Both the position numbers and the translations under genes were made by a program. The notes below the pieces were generated by a model. The model saw nothing but the letters and a program-made list of their open reading frames with translations. It searched no databases and was not told where the DNA came from. A stretch of DNA of 64,000 bases, taken from Bin87 sp963663945 (GTDB taxonomy: Bacteria; Chloroflexota; Dehalococcoidia; Lucifugimonadales; UBA3495). Shown in pieces: positions 33,847-42,331 of the stretch (positions within the stretch are counted from its first letter, which is position 1; every line of letters starts with the position of its first letter). The stretch is from NCBI GenBank assembly GCA_963663945.1, contig OY760687.1, forward strand, positions 2,604,001 through 2,668,000. Direction: 5' to 3'.

Positions 33847-35213
33847 AGCTCCAGATCTGGCCGGTGGTAACGGCTTTGCTCCTGTTCGTGGGACTTGCCG
33901 GTTGCGGGGAGGAATTCCCGGCGGCCGTTCCCTCGGCGACGCAGTCGCCGACTGCGGCTAATTTGACCACCCCTGTCCTTCCATCTCCAACGGCGGTGGA
34001 TGAAACGCACTCGGACAAGGACCGGTCTGCCTCGACCGTGGGCTCAGCGGACCTGGGCGAACTGGTGCGGGGAAACAATGCCTTCGCTTTCGACCTGTAC
34101 CACGCACTGAGCGATGGAGATGGCAACCTGTTCTATTCTCCCTTCAGCATCTCCCAGGCCCTCGCCATGACGGCCGCAGGGGCCAGGGGCGAGACACTGA
34201 GCCAGATGGAGACCACGCTTCACCACAGGCTCCCGCAAAGCAGCCTTCATCCCACATTCAACGCGCTGGACCGAACTCTGGCCTCGAGGGGCCAGGCGCC
34301 TGGGGGCGCGCCCAACGACGCGGGCGAAGCCGGTCAGTATTTTCGCCTGAACATCGCCAACGCAATCTGGGGTCAGGACGGCTATCATTTCCTGCCCGAC
34401 TTTCTCGACGTGCTGGCCGAAAACTACGAGGCCGGGATGATGGCCGTGGACTTCGTGGCGGCACCGGATGAATCTCGCGTCAGGATCAACGACTGGGTCG
34501 CCGAAGAAACGGCGGGCAAGATCAAGGATCTTCTGCCGCCGGGGATCATAGACGAATCCACGCGGTTGGTGCTCACCAACGCCATCTATTTCAACGCCTC
34601 GTGGCTCTGGCAGTTCAACCAGAGGGATACCGAGATGCGGCCGTTTCATCTGGCCGGAGGCGGCACGGTAGAGGTTCCAATGATGACGGAGACTAATGGC
34701 TATGGCTACGCCGGGGGTGATGGGTACCAGGTGGTTGACCTGCCGTATTCCTGGGGCGAGCTGTCCATGACGATCCTGCTGCCCGACGGGGGTTCGCTGG
34801 GAGCATTTGAGGACTCGCTGGGCTCGGAACAGTTTGACAGCATCATTGATGGTATAGCAACCGACGCCGTCACCCTCACGATGCCGCTGTTCGAGTTCGA
34901 GTCGGAGCTCCGCCTGGGCGACACTCTGACAGAAATGGGGATGCCCCACGCCTTCTCCAGCGTCGCTGATTTTTCAGGCATGACCGGTTCCCGTGACCTT
35001 TGGATTTCCGAAGTAGTCCACAAGGCGTTCGTGTCGGTGGATGAGAAAGGCACCGAGGCGGCGGCGGCCACCGGGGTGACCATGCTATTGGGAGGTTTCG
35101 GCGAAGACACCATTGAGGTGACGGTTGACCGGCCTTTCATATTCCTGATCCGGGACACTGGCACCGGAACAATTCTGTTTCTGGGTCGCGTATCGAACCC
35201 AGGTCCAGAGTGA
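33843..35213 (+). CDS. serpin lipoprotein (serine protease inhibitor)
   Basis: The 456-residue protein has a lipoprotein signal (VVTALLLFVGLAGCGEE), a Pro/Thr-rich spacer of ~45 residues, and a full serpin fold: NLFYSPFSISQALAMTAAGA, LVLTNAIYFNASWLWQFN, the breach/shutter residues, and the signature VDRPFIFLIRDTGTGTILFL. The reactive loop has the inhibitory hinge EKGTEAAAAT followed by GVTMLLGGFGEDTIEV; the short aliphatic residues at the hinge predict an inhibitory serpin. By hinge counting the scissile bond falls near LLGG, suggesting elastase- or subtilisin-like targets; that is inference. It would sit on the outer face of the membrane. The start ATG overlaps the upstream gene. Confidence 0.92.
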   Translation: MKLQIWPVVTALLLFVGLAGCGEEFPAAVPSATQSPTAANLTTPVLPSPTAVDETHSDKDRSASTVGSADLGELVRGNNAFAFDLYHALSDGDGNLFYSPFSISQALAMTAAGARGETLSQMETTLHHRLPQSSLHPTFNALDRTLASRGQAPGGAPNDAGEAGQYFRLNIANAIWGQDGYHFLPDFLDVLAENYEAGMMAVDFVAAPDESRVRINDWVAEETAGKIKDLLPPGIIDESTRLVLTNAIYFNASWLWQFNQRDTEMRPFHLAGGGTVEVPMMTETNGYGYAGGDGYQVVDLPYSWGELSMTILLPDGGSLGAFEDSLGSEQFDSIIDGIATDAVTLTMPLFEFESELRLGDTLTEMGMPHAFSSVADFSGMTGSRDLWISEVVHKAFVSVDEKGTEAAAATGVTMLLGGFGEDTIEVTVDRPFIFLIRDTGTGTILFLGRVSNPGPE

Positions 35214-35401
35214 ACGACAGGAAACCTCGAATAGTCGGATATCGCCAGGCTCTCGGCAAAAGCCTACTGTTGCGCATGAGCAACCGTTGGACGCTGGTTG
35301 GCACCAAGATTGTTTCCGACTTGGCTCAATGGAGCGATAGTGGCGGAGCCTTCTTCGATGGCAACGTTGGGCTGGGATATTAACCCGCTGAGTAGGTACC
35401 C

Positions 35402-36427
35402 ATGAAGCCATCTACATCGCCTTCAATTACATTGGCAGGAGAGGCTTATCTCCGGACGTGGATTGGCAGGATGGTTGGTGCGCGAGTTGACGTTCATCCT
35501 CAGCGACGGCCGGGATTCTGGTGCCTGGTCTTTGCACTGACGGTCATTGCGTTCGCGACGTCCTGTGACAATGATTCCGGCGGTGGGGCTCCGGTCGTAG
35601 AGCAGATCGTGGCGACCGCGGCTCCGGCCACAACTATCCCAACACCAGTTCACGAAGTCTCCCCTACCGAAACCGGAGCAACGCTGGTGTTCGTGCGCCA
35701 CGACGAGCCGCGGCTCGTCAATCACGGCGCCAATTATGTCTATGGCGAATTGTCGCTTTCGGGCGAGTGCTTGCGGATATCCTACATTGACCCGTCCAAA
35801 GATCCCTGGACTCAGGACGGTCTGTTGCTCGTATGGCCGGCTGGATTTGACGTGCGGACCGAAGGTGGTGGAGACAGTGACGATGTGGTGAAGGTGACCG
35901 GTGACGACGGCGGCGTGGTCGCCGCCGTCGGGCAGACCCTTCGGGTGTCGGGCAAGCATACATCGGACCGATATGCGGTGGTTGACCAGTGGGATTGGGC
36001 TGGCGGCGAGGTGGGGCACTGCGCCGGTCCCTACTGGCTGGTCGGAGACGAGGTCACCGCCTTGACGCCGAATGTGTCGGCGTTTGCGTCGGACGATGGG
36101 ATCTTCTTCCCGCGTTTGAATCACCAACGCGGGCCCATAGGACACCCGCTGGCGGGTGTGGAAGGACGGCTGGCGCTCCACGGTCGGTGCCTGCTGCTGG
36201 AGACGCCATTTCCTCCCGGAGCCTACCTCGTGATCTGGCCTCCGGGTTTCCACGCCCATAGAATGGGGGCCGACATGCTCGTGCGAAACGGCGGCGGCAG
36301 CGTCATCGCCCAGATTGGCGACGATGTCAGTTTGGGTGGGGTCGGTCATGAAGGGGAGCATTACTCGGACGAGTGTCCAGGAGCGTCCTTCTGGGCATAC
36401 ACGGTGGAGCGCGCTACCGCAAGGTAG
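35402..36427 (+). CDS. lipoprotein with two copies of an unknown domain
   Basis: A hydrophobic segment ends in a lipobox-like FATSCDN near residue 55 (FWCLVFALTVIAFATSCDN); the open frame upstream is long and the true start may be ATG near 35471. The mature part has two related ~100-residue units: GELSLSGECLRISYI ... LLVWPAGFDVRTEGGG ... VGQTLRVSGKH, and GRLALHGRCLLLETP ... YLVIWPPGFHAHRMG ... IGDDVSLGGVGHE. No family was recognised. It follows the serpin by 188 bases on the same strand, and both are predicted surface lipoproteins. Confidence 0.6.
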   Translation: MKPSTSPSITLAGEAYLRTWIGRMVGARVDVHPQRRPGFWCLVFALTVIAFATSCDNDSGGGAPVVEQIVATAAPATTIPTPVHEVSPTETGATLVFVRHDEPRLVNHGANYVYGELSLSGECLRISYIDPSKDPWTQDGLLLVWPAGFDVRTEGGGDSDDVVKVTGDDGGVVAAVGQTLRVSGKHTSDRYAVVDQWDWAGGEVGHCAGPYWLVGDEVTALTPNVSAFASDDGIFFPRLNHQRGPIGHPLAGVEGRLALHGRCLLLETPFPPGAYLVIWPPGFHAHRMGADMLVRNGGGSVIAQIGDDVSLGGVGHEGEHYSDECPGASFWAYTVERATAR

Positions 36428-36621
36428 AAACTGATCAGGTGATGGCGCCCGCGGCGGTCCGATCTTCAGGAATACCAACCACCTGGAGAATGGCGACGTT
36501 AGCCCCTGCGCGTTGACGTGGCGCGATGTCTCCAGCGAGATCGCGTGCCGCCTCACTTTCCGGATCGAGGTTGCCGGTTGACCCTTGCCAGTGGTGGGGT
36601 TGGAGCCTGGGAACGTCAGCC

Positions 36622-37055
36622 CTAGAGTTCGTCCAATACCACCACCAGCAGACCTGGGACGCGCCGGAAGGCGCTGTCGTTGGTGACGAACAGGGTGCAC
36701 CGTTCCTGGATGCTCGTCGCCGCATGCAGCGCGTCCGGCGCGCGCAGGTCCAGGGCGGCGCGTATTTGGCGGCGGATTCCCAGAGCGCGCCCGTGGTCGG
36801 CGCCAGCCGCACCTCGCTGGAGTTGAGCAGATCACGGAAGAGCCTTTGGAGCGCTATGTCGCCATCACGCAGGGGCTTGACCAAGGTTTCTACGATGTAC
36901 AACTCGCTGGTGACGATCGCGAACTGGCTGGTTTGGGCCCATCGCCATACGGGTTCCACCAACGCCCGGTAGGGCTCGATCCGTTCCACACTGTAGATGA
37001 AGCCGCAAGCGTCCATGTAGATCGGACCGGGGTCAGGCAGCGTTATGGCCCCCAC
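36622..37055 (-). pseudogene. PIN-domain toxin (VapC-like), frameshifted
   Basis: The start region reads IYMDACGFIYSVERIEPYRA with the first PIN-domain Asp, followed by IVTSELYIVETLVKPLRDGD with the conserved E. In the open frame the sequence degenerates after LWESAAKY; in the adjacent frame it continues correctly as IRAALDLRAPDALHAATSIQ then LFVTNDSAFRRVPGLLVVVL and a TAG at 36622-36624. So one base is missing near 36775. The product would be an RNase (toxin) and is inactive unless this is an assembly error. The GTG start at 37053-37055 overlaps the end of the antitoxin gene. The open frame itself runs on to 36435. Confidence 0.7.
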
Positions 37056-37276
37056 GAGTTCCGCTCGGAGTCCAGGTGGTCGGCGACGTCCTGTGCGGTC
37101 CCGAAAAGGCGGTGCCCGGGCGCTTCGGCCAGTATGCCAACCGCCGACCTTCGTGGGGCGGGAGAGGACGCCGTCACGAGTATGTCGACGGTTTCGCCGT
37201 CGGCCAGGTCCTAGTCCACGATCACGATCTTGCCGCCTGGCAATACGGTTGTTTGCAGGTGCAGCGGTCTTTGCAT
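37043..37276 (-). pseudogene. antitoxin gene with an in-frame amber codon
   Basis: ATG 37274-37276 opens a 77-codon frame: LQTTVLPGGKIVIVD, TAG, then DLADGETVDILVTASSPAPR, RSAVGILAEAPGHRLFGTAQ, DVADHLDSERNSWGP and TAA. The layout (short beta-rich N-terminus with xxGKIxIxDxDLxDGExVxV, and a C-terminal helix xxDVxxxLxxERxSW) is that of small antitoxins paired with PIN toxins. The TAG replaces a single codon. Its 3' end overlaps the start of the PIN gene. With both partners damaged the module is probably dead. Confidence 0.6.
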
Positions 37277-37504
37277 GGGTCTCGACTTCCGTGGGGCGGT
37301 GTGCCGGACGCCCGGAGCGTCAATGGAGCGATGGTTCCATCTTCGCAAGGTGAGGCTGGGCGGTCAAAATGCAGATATCGACCAACTCGCCGAAGCGCCG
37401 GCGGTCAGCCGTCTATGGTCCACGAGACGAGATTACGCCTGACCGTTGCCCGAGTAACTCCCGGGCAACGGTACCCCCGGGCCGGTTCCAGGTTTCATCC
37501 CGGC

Positions 37505-37579
37505 AAGCCCGGCGCTGGCCGTAAGGGGATCGTCTACCGCACACTCAACCGACGCCCTTCCCTTTACCGGAATCGACCC
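37505..37579 (+). pseudogene. Tn3 resolvase C-terminus and terminal-repeat remnant
   Basis: GIVYRTLNRRPSLYRNRP is the end of a Tn3-type resolvase (compare VYRTLNRRHSPY in the 16.3 kb element) running into TACCGGAATCGACCC (37565-37579), the outer half of the Tn3-type terminal repeat. The inner half of the repeat is degenerate. Confidence 0.45.
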
Positions 37580-37709
37580 GTTGGTGGCCAAGATTCGGTT
37601 ACCGGGCCAATGACCGGGTTCCGACCAACTCTCCCTCACCCGCGCGCTGACCCCCACTTGCGGACCGGCCTGTCTTGCGGTACGTAACGTTGTGCGAAGG
37701 GGTAGCGCT

Positions 37710-38045
37710 ATGGTGATGCAAGTCGGTCAAGAGGATTTCAGCAGGGTGATCGGGGCCCCCCGCCGGCTGTACGGCGTGAACGCTCAGGTCTTTCACGATC
37801 AGTTGGAGGCAGCGGTCGGTTCAGTCCATAAGGTTGTGGTCATCGACATGTCGGATCTGATCTACATCAGCAACGCGGGCCTGAGGGTGATCATTCAGGC
37901 TGCAAAGCAGCTGCAGGCTCACGACGCCAGGTTGGTCCTCTGCGCCCTGTCGGATGAAGTCCAGGCTTTGTTTGAGGCCAGCAGCGTGGACCGGGTGATT
38001 GACATACGCCCGTCGCTGGACGTGGCGGTAGCTGCCAGGCGTTGA
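37710..38045 (+). CDS. STAS-domain anti-anti-sigma factor-like protein
   Basis: A single STAS domain (111 residues from ATG 37710, preceded by AAGGGG; GTG 37692 is an upstream alternative). The core VVVIDMSDLIYISNAGLRVI matches the phosphorylation-loop region of SpoIIAA/RsbV-type proteins, which normally has a Ser at the position occupied here by Asn55 (ISNAG instead of ISSAG). The domain then ends LVLCALSDEVQALFEASSVD. Such proteins bind anti-sigma kinases when unphosphorylated. No kinase or sigma factor gene is adjacent. The missing phosphoacceptor suggests a non-switchable or differently regulated form; this is inference. Confidence 0.85.
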   Translation: MVMQVGQEDFSRVIGAPRRLYGVNAQVFHDQLEAAVGSVHKVVVIDMSDLIYISNAGLRVIIQAAKQLQAHDARLVLCALSDEVQALFEASSVDRVIDIRPSLDVAVAARR

Positions 38046-38100
38046 TGACGGGCTTCATCCCCGCGCGGTAAAGTAACGGGCAGCTACAGTCATACCTGGC

Positions 38101-38949
38101 TCAGCCGGCCTCTATCCAGATCCGGCAGTGGTCGCTGGGACCCCACCCCTCCACCTCATTCAGCGCCTTCACCCGAACCCTTTCGTGAAACCCGCGCGAG
38201 ACAAACACGTGGTCAATCTGCACCCGGGCTCCATCCGGCGTGTTCGTCGGCTTGTGGTAGTAGGTCGGCACATCCAGAGAGTCCTCCGTCAGGTGCGTCG
38301 GTATGGGATCGGCGCGCCGGCCATCGGGATACTGCGGTCCCATGTAATCCAAGCCTAGGGCTTGCATCCGATCTAGGATGGTCTGGGCCCGGTGATTAAA
38401 CTGGTCCGAACTCTGTAACGACACATTCAGGTCTCCAGCCGCCAGTATCCGGTGACCAGCCGGGCAGTCATAATACCCGATAAATGCGGACAGATCCGAG
38501 ATGATGCGGTGGGCCGATGCGTCAGGGTAAATCCAATCCCCTTCGGCAGTGGGGTGTGGGCTGAGCCAGCGGGCGTACATTGAGACGGCAATGAAGGACT
38601 CACCTCCTACCACTGGAGTGACCCGGGCGACGTCCATGGTGCCTATTCCGCTCACCGCCATCTCGTGCGTCCGCTCCGGAGCCACCCAAGTCGGCCCGAT
38701 CTGCCGGAACCATTCCACGTTTACCCGGTCGGAGAGCTTCACCACCATAGGCCACCGATCGTAGTTCGGCACACCTGTGGTGGGGTCGCGCCCGAGCCAC
38801 GATTCGTAGGGGCTGAGTTCTACCCGGCTTGCCACATCGTCGGGAACCGTGCCCACCTCCTGCAATAGGGCGATGTCAGCCCCCATATCCACCAGATCCC
38901 GCCACGGTTGGTGCATGGTGGCGATGTTCCAGCTCACCACATTGATCAT
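38101..38949 (-). CDS. endonuclease/exonuclease/phosphatase (EEP) family protein
   Basis: This 282-residue EEP-fold hydrolase starts at ATG 38949 (MINVVSWNIATMHQPW), chosen for GGGAG seven bases upstream; the open frame extends to 38973. Active-site motifs: VVSWNIA (Asn), LLQEVGT (metal-binding Glu), LAAGDLNVSL (Asp/Asn), IDHVFVS (Asp) and SDHCRIWIE (Asp-His). Members hydrolyse phosphodiester bonds in DNA, RNA, lipids or small molecules; no feature here fixes the substrate. No signal peptide, so it is probably cytoplasmic. It is convergent with the STAS gene. Confidence 0.88.
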   Translation of the reverse strand: MINVVSWNIATMHQPWRDLVDMGADIALLQEVGTVPDDVASRVELSPYESWLGRDPTTGVPNYDRWPMVVKLSDRVNVEWFRQIGPTWVAPERTHEMAVSGIGTMDVARVTPVVGGESFIAVSMYARWLSPHPTAEGDWIYPDASAHRIISDLSAFIGYYDCPAGHRILAAGDLNVSLQSSDQFNHRAQTILDRMQALGLDYMGPQYPDGRRADPIPTHLTEDSLDVPTYYHKPTNTPDGARVQIDHVFVSRGFHERVRVKALNEVEGWGPSDHCRIWIEAG

Positions 38950-39189
38950 GAAACACTCCCTATCGTCGTTCAATTCGACCGTTTGCTACCAGACCCTCAT
39001 CTGCATCGTGTCAGCGGGGTCTCTCCACTCTGTCAGATCCACAAGTCGTTCCTCGCTGGGCGATGTGCCTCGTTCAACATATGGGAATTGCCCCGGCTCC
39101 GTAGCGAGTTCCGAGAACAGCGTTGGTCAGGGCGCCATTGGTGTCTGTGTCGCCGCCCGAACTCACCAATACCATCTTGTTGCCAGCCG

Positions 39190-39492
39190 TCAGGACTGAG
39201 CCTGCGATGATTGACCCCCATTCCCGGGGCTCTCCCTCGCCTCGTAACGACCGACGATACTCGTCACATGAGGGTAGAGTGGCAGACGCTCTTTGACGTC
39301 CCACCAGCGGAAGGACTCCAGCTCCCGGCCATTGATCCTGGGATCGCCGGCGAAGACCGGCGCCCCCTTGTGGTCGTTGAAACTCCCCTCGTTCGTGTAA
39401 TTGAAGAGCCGTTCGGCACGGTAGGCTTTCATCCCCAACTCTTCGTCCAACTCGCAGCAGGCAGACGTCAACGCCGCCTCACCCAGTTCCAT
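39190..39492 (-). pseudogene. Nudix hydrolase fragment truncated at the CRISPR-like repeat
   Basis: The ORF opens inside the Nudix box: GEAALTSACCELDEELGM fits E-x7-R-E-U-x-E-E-x-G-U with Cys in place of Arg, and the upstream half of the box is missing. It continues with the C-terminal half of the domain (NYTNEGSFNDHKGAPVFAG; ESFRWWDVKERLPLYPHV) and ends at 39190. About 40-50 N-terminal residues, the substrate-binding part, are lost exactly where the first 22-bp palindromic repeat begins. No function is expected. Confidence 0.65.
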
Positions 39493-39574
39493 CCCCGCGC
39501 GTGCGGGGGAACCGGGTCAACACCGGAACCGCCTCAACCGAAGTGCGGTCTGTCCCCGCGCGTGCGGGGGAACC
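39486..39574. CRISPR. two-repeat CRISPR-like unit of type I-E form
   Basis: A palindromic core CCCCGCGCGTGCGGGG flanked by T and GAACC occurs at 39492-39513 and 39553-39574, identical over 22 bases. The period is exactly 61 bases, the 29 + 32 spacing of type I-E arrays. The outer bases differ between the two copies, so the repeats are at most partly preserved. There is one spacer and no cas gene within the window. It may be an array remnant or an orphan mini-array. Confidence 0.55.
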
Positions 39575-39784
39575 CTTCTATGTTCCTATGATGCTGCGGT
39601 CTGTTGGTTGTGGTTCGTAAAAACTTGCGCCGCGGCCCTTGCCGCCGGCGGCAAATGCGCTCTTCAAGTATGCAAACCGAAGACGGCAGGCCCATGGCCT
39701 GGTCTCTCCAGCGAACCGCAGTGTCGGTTCGGTACCGGCCTTGTCATGGGCGGCTTAGCCTAGCCGCAGGCAGTGGGCGGCTGC

Positions 39785-39980
39785 TAGGTTCGATGGTGCA
39801 TTCGGGGGTTCGCCTTTCGGAGTATTTGTTGTGGGTATATACACATCACTACTGACATGACTGACAGGTACGATGTGTTACCGGGAAGTACAGCGCAGTG
39901 TGCCTTTGCGAACCTAGCGTGCCCGCGCCACGGGCGTTACATTTGTGCGATAGCGCTGGGAGTTTGATAATCTTTCCCGA
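39785..39980 (+). promoter_or_regulatory. conserved leader upstream of the NarL-type kinase gene
   Basis: This ~196-base stretch aligns with 43552-43750, upstream of the fusion kinase. Shared blocks are TAGGTTCGATGGTGCATT, ACACATCACT, GGGCGTTACATT and GCGCTGG with TTGATA. Both carry an inverted repeat CTAGGTTCG / CGAACCTAG (39784-39792 and 39909-39917) with 134 bases from end to end. Conservation of non-coding sequence before two different sensor genes suggests a common promoter or RNA leader. No specific class was recognised. Confidence 0.5.
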
Positions 39981-40036
39981 CGGGTCGGCGCCTGGCCCGG
40001 GCCGGCGCGCGAACCCCCAACCTTGATCATCGAATT

Positions 40037-41272
40037 TTGCGGCGTCCCAAATTGAGCCATTACCAGCGATTGCAACGGTTCGTCTGGGTCGAACCCGACG
40101 TGGTGCGCCCGGCGGTGCGGGTCACGGTCTGGGGACGCTGGTTCCTCCTGCTCATTGGCGTGGCTCACCTCGCGTACCCTCTGGAGTTTTCCTACCCCCA
40201 TGACTTGGAGCACGCGGTTCTGCATGTTCCGGTAGCCGCGCTGAACGGCCTGGTCCACCACCGGTTGCTCACCAACCGGACGGTCAACTGGGGCTGGGCG
40301 CTGGGGTTAAGCGCCATGGACTTCGCCTTCACCACGTCCCATATCCTGATCCACCAGGGCGGATTTGATAACTACACCTTCCTCTACTTGTATCCCGCCC
40401 TGGGCGCTTTCGTGGTCATCTTTTCCTCGTTCTCCCTCGTTCTGGCGTGGACCACGACCGTCGCGGTCGCCTACGCCCTGGTGTGCCTGCTGGTGGGGCC
40501 CGGCCTGGACATGGCCTCCGGCGACGTGAAGGAGCTGGGAGCCAGGCTGGCGACGATGTATCTCATGACCGTTGCCGTCAGCCTCATCGTCCGGTTTGAG
40601 CGCGCCCAGCGGCAGGCGGCGATGGAGGGGGAGCGACGGATGCAGCAGGAACGCATCGATCTGTCGCAGTCCATCCACGACACCGTGGCCCAGACCGCCT
40701 ACATGATCGGCCTGGGGATTGACGGCGCCATCAGTCTGGCCGGGGATTCGAACCCCAGGTTGGTCGAGCGCCTGGCCGCGACGTCAGAGCTGTCGAAATC
40801 GGCAATGTGGGAACTCAGGCGACCCATCGACATGGGCCGGCTATTCGAGGGGCAGCAGCTCGGACCGGTGTTGCGGTCCCACGCCGCGACCTTCTCGGCC
40901 ATCACCTCGGTTCCAACCGAGATGGCTCAGTCTGGGGTGGAGCCGCCCCTGGCGCCAGAGGCGCAGGCCGCTCTCTTCGCCATCGCCCACAACGCCCTGA
41001 CCAACGCCTTTCTCCACGCACAAGCGAAACGGGTTGAGGTCAGGCTCGACTTCGGGGCCGACGCCGTGCGCCTGTCCGTCTCCGACGACGGGGTGGGACT
41101 GCCCAGCGACTACGCCGAGCGGGGTCGCGGTTTCGCCGGTATGGAGAGGGACGCCCGGGGGCTGGGCGGCAGACTCATCGTGGAGACGGGCGAGCCGGAT
41201 GTCGGGACCACCGTCACCTGCGTGGCTCCCTACGCGACAGTTCGAACAGGAGACGATGATGGCAGCGACTGA
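40037..41272 (+). CDS. membrane sensor histidine kinase, NarL/DesK type
   Basis: The N-terminal half (about residues 30-185) has five or six hydrophobic segments forming a membrane sensor (VWGRWFLLLIGVAHLAYPLE; LYLYPALGAFVVIFSSFSLV; LATMYLMTVAVSLIV). Then comes a HisKA_3 helix with the phosphoacceptor His214 (DLSQSIHDTVAQTAYMIGLG) and a HATPase domain with the N box AIAHNALTNAFLHA and G box VSDDGVGLP / GRGFAGMERDARGLGG. The first codon is TTG with no convincing ribosome binding site; a later start is possible. The partner regulator gene overlaps its end by 17 bases. The signal is unknown. Confidence 0.9.
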   Translation: MRRPKLSHYQRLQRFVWVEPDVVRPAVRVTVWGRWFLLLIGVAHLAYPLEFSYPHDLEHAVLHVPVAALNGLVHHRLLTNRTVNWGWALGLSAMDFAFTTSHILIHQGGFDNYTFLYLYPALGAFVVIFSSFSLVLAWTTTVAVAYALVCLLVGPGLDMASGDVKELGARLATMYLMTVAVSLIVRFERAQRQAAMEGERRMQQERIDLSQSIHDTVAQTAYMIGLGIDGAISLAGDSNPRLVERLAATSELSKSAMWELRRPIDMGRLFEGQQLGPVLRSHAATFSAITSVPTEMAQSGVEPPLAPEAQAALFAIAHNALTNAFLHAQAKRVEVRLDFGADAVRLSVSDDGVGLPSDYAERGRGFAGMERDARGLGGRLIVETGEPDVGTTVTCVAPYATVRTGDDDGSD

Positions 41273-41909
41273 TGTGATCCGGGTATTGGTGGTGGACGAT
41301 CATCCCGTCACTAGGCGGGGGTTGCGCGACACCCTGGCGGACGTGGAAGGCTTCGAGGTTGCGGGACAGGCGGCGGATGGGGTTGAGGCCGTTACCGTGG
41401 CGCAGGAAACGCGGCCCGACGTCATCGTCATGGACCTGTTCATGCCCCACAAGGACGGAGTGGAAGCCTGCCGGGAGATCACGGAGCTGCTGCCCGACAC
41501 CAGGGTGCTGATGCTCACCGCCTCTGCAGCGGAAGACGACGTGATCCGGGCCGTGGCCGCCGGCGCCACGGGGTTCGTTCAGAAGTTCACGGGAAGCGAT
41601 GAGTTGATCCACGCGGTGCGGCAGGTGGCGGCGGGCAATCTGATGATCCCGGGAGACGCGGTGAGACGGGCGTTCCGGCTGTTGGACGAGGGCGCGGCGA
41701 AACACGCTGCGGATTTGCTGTCGGCAAGGGAGCGGGAGGTGCTGACCCGGTTCGCGACGGGAAAGGCGTATGCGGAGATAGCCGGAGACATGGGCATCAG
41801 CAAGGTGACGGTGCGCAACGCCATCTACCGGGTTCAGAACAAGCTCGGGCTTGAGTCCCCGCAGGAGATCGTGGTGTGGGCGGTCCGCAACGGTCTGCTG
41901 GAGGAGTAA
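41256..41909 (+). CDS. NarL/LuxR-type response regulator
   Basis: Receiver domain (1-120) with Asp12/Asp13 (VVDDHPV), phosphoacceptor Asp60 (VIVMDLFMPHKDG), Thr and Lys (LTASAAEDD, VQKF) and a C-terminal LuxR-type HTH (SAREREVLTRFATGKAYAEI then MGISKVTVRNAIYRVQNKLG). Standard length of 217 residues. ATG 41256 is preceded by AGGAG and overlaps the kinase gene, so the pair is translated together. HTH residue usage (KVTVRNAIYRVQNKL) is a variant of the usual xxTVxxHxxxIxxKL. It would activate target promoters once phosphorylated by the upstream kinase. Confidence 0.93.
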   Translation: MMAATDVIRVLVVDDHPVTRRGLRDTLADVEGFEVAGQAADGVEAVTVAQETRPDVIVMDLFMPHKDGVEACREITELLPDTRVLMLTASAAEDDVIRAVAAGATGFVQKFTGSDELIHAVRQVAAGNLMIPGDAVRRAFRLLDEGAAKHAADLLSAREREVLTRFATGKAYAEIAGDMGISKVTVRNAIYRVQNKLGLESPQEIVVWAVRNGLLEE

Positions 41910-41949
41910 CGGATTCGGCACGGCTGGCAGTGGCTCGGATCGACGATTG

Positions 41950-42231
41950 ATGAGTGAGCATGCAGGAGGCGGCGAACCTGCCTTGTTGTTGCTACCGCGA
42001 TGTTCGGCATCGACGCGATTCTTTGCGGTGGCGTCGCTCGTGGTGTCAAAGGTGTGTCTATTGACAGCCTGCTGGGGTGAGGCGCCGTCAGGAAACTCCG
42101 GTCCCGGTGGAGAAGCCCCGCCTCGCGTCACTGCCGAGGCGGCAGACGAGCAGCCAGATACGCTTGACGCACCGCATAGCCGAGCGCGCGAGATCCTCGC
42201 CGCAGGCTTTCGGCCATTGCCGAAGGCCTGA
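41950..42231 (+). CDS. possible small lipoprotein
   Basis: A 93-codon ORF with a weakly hydrophobic N-terminus ending in a lipobox-like LLTAC (FFAVASLVVSKVCLLTACWG), followed by a polar tail (GEAPPRVTAEAADEQPDTLD). It follows the response-regulator gene by 40 bases on the same strand. No family or repeat was recognised, and no clear ribosome binding site is present, so it could be spurious. Confidence 0.3.
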   Translation: MSEHAGGGEPALLLLPRCSASTRFFAVASLVVSKVCLLTACWGEAPSGNSGPGGEAPPRVTAEAADEQPDTLDAPHSRAREILAAGFRPLPKA

Positions 42232-42331
42232 CATTGATCAAGGACGAGGCGGTTCAGTGGCCGGGTGCGTCGATGGGTTGCCCCCAGGAAGGGATGGAGT
42301 AGGTTCGGTTGCTTCCCCGTGGGCGTGTCTA

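Noticed and set aside
39784..39917. Leader inverted repeats as a miniature inverted-repeat transposon
   Set aside because: Similarity between the two leaders continues well beyond the inverted repeats toward the kinase genes, which does not fit a simple insertion. Not fully excluded.
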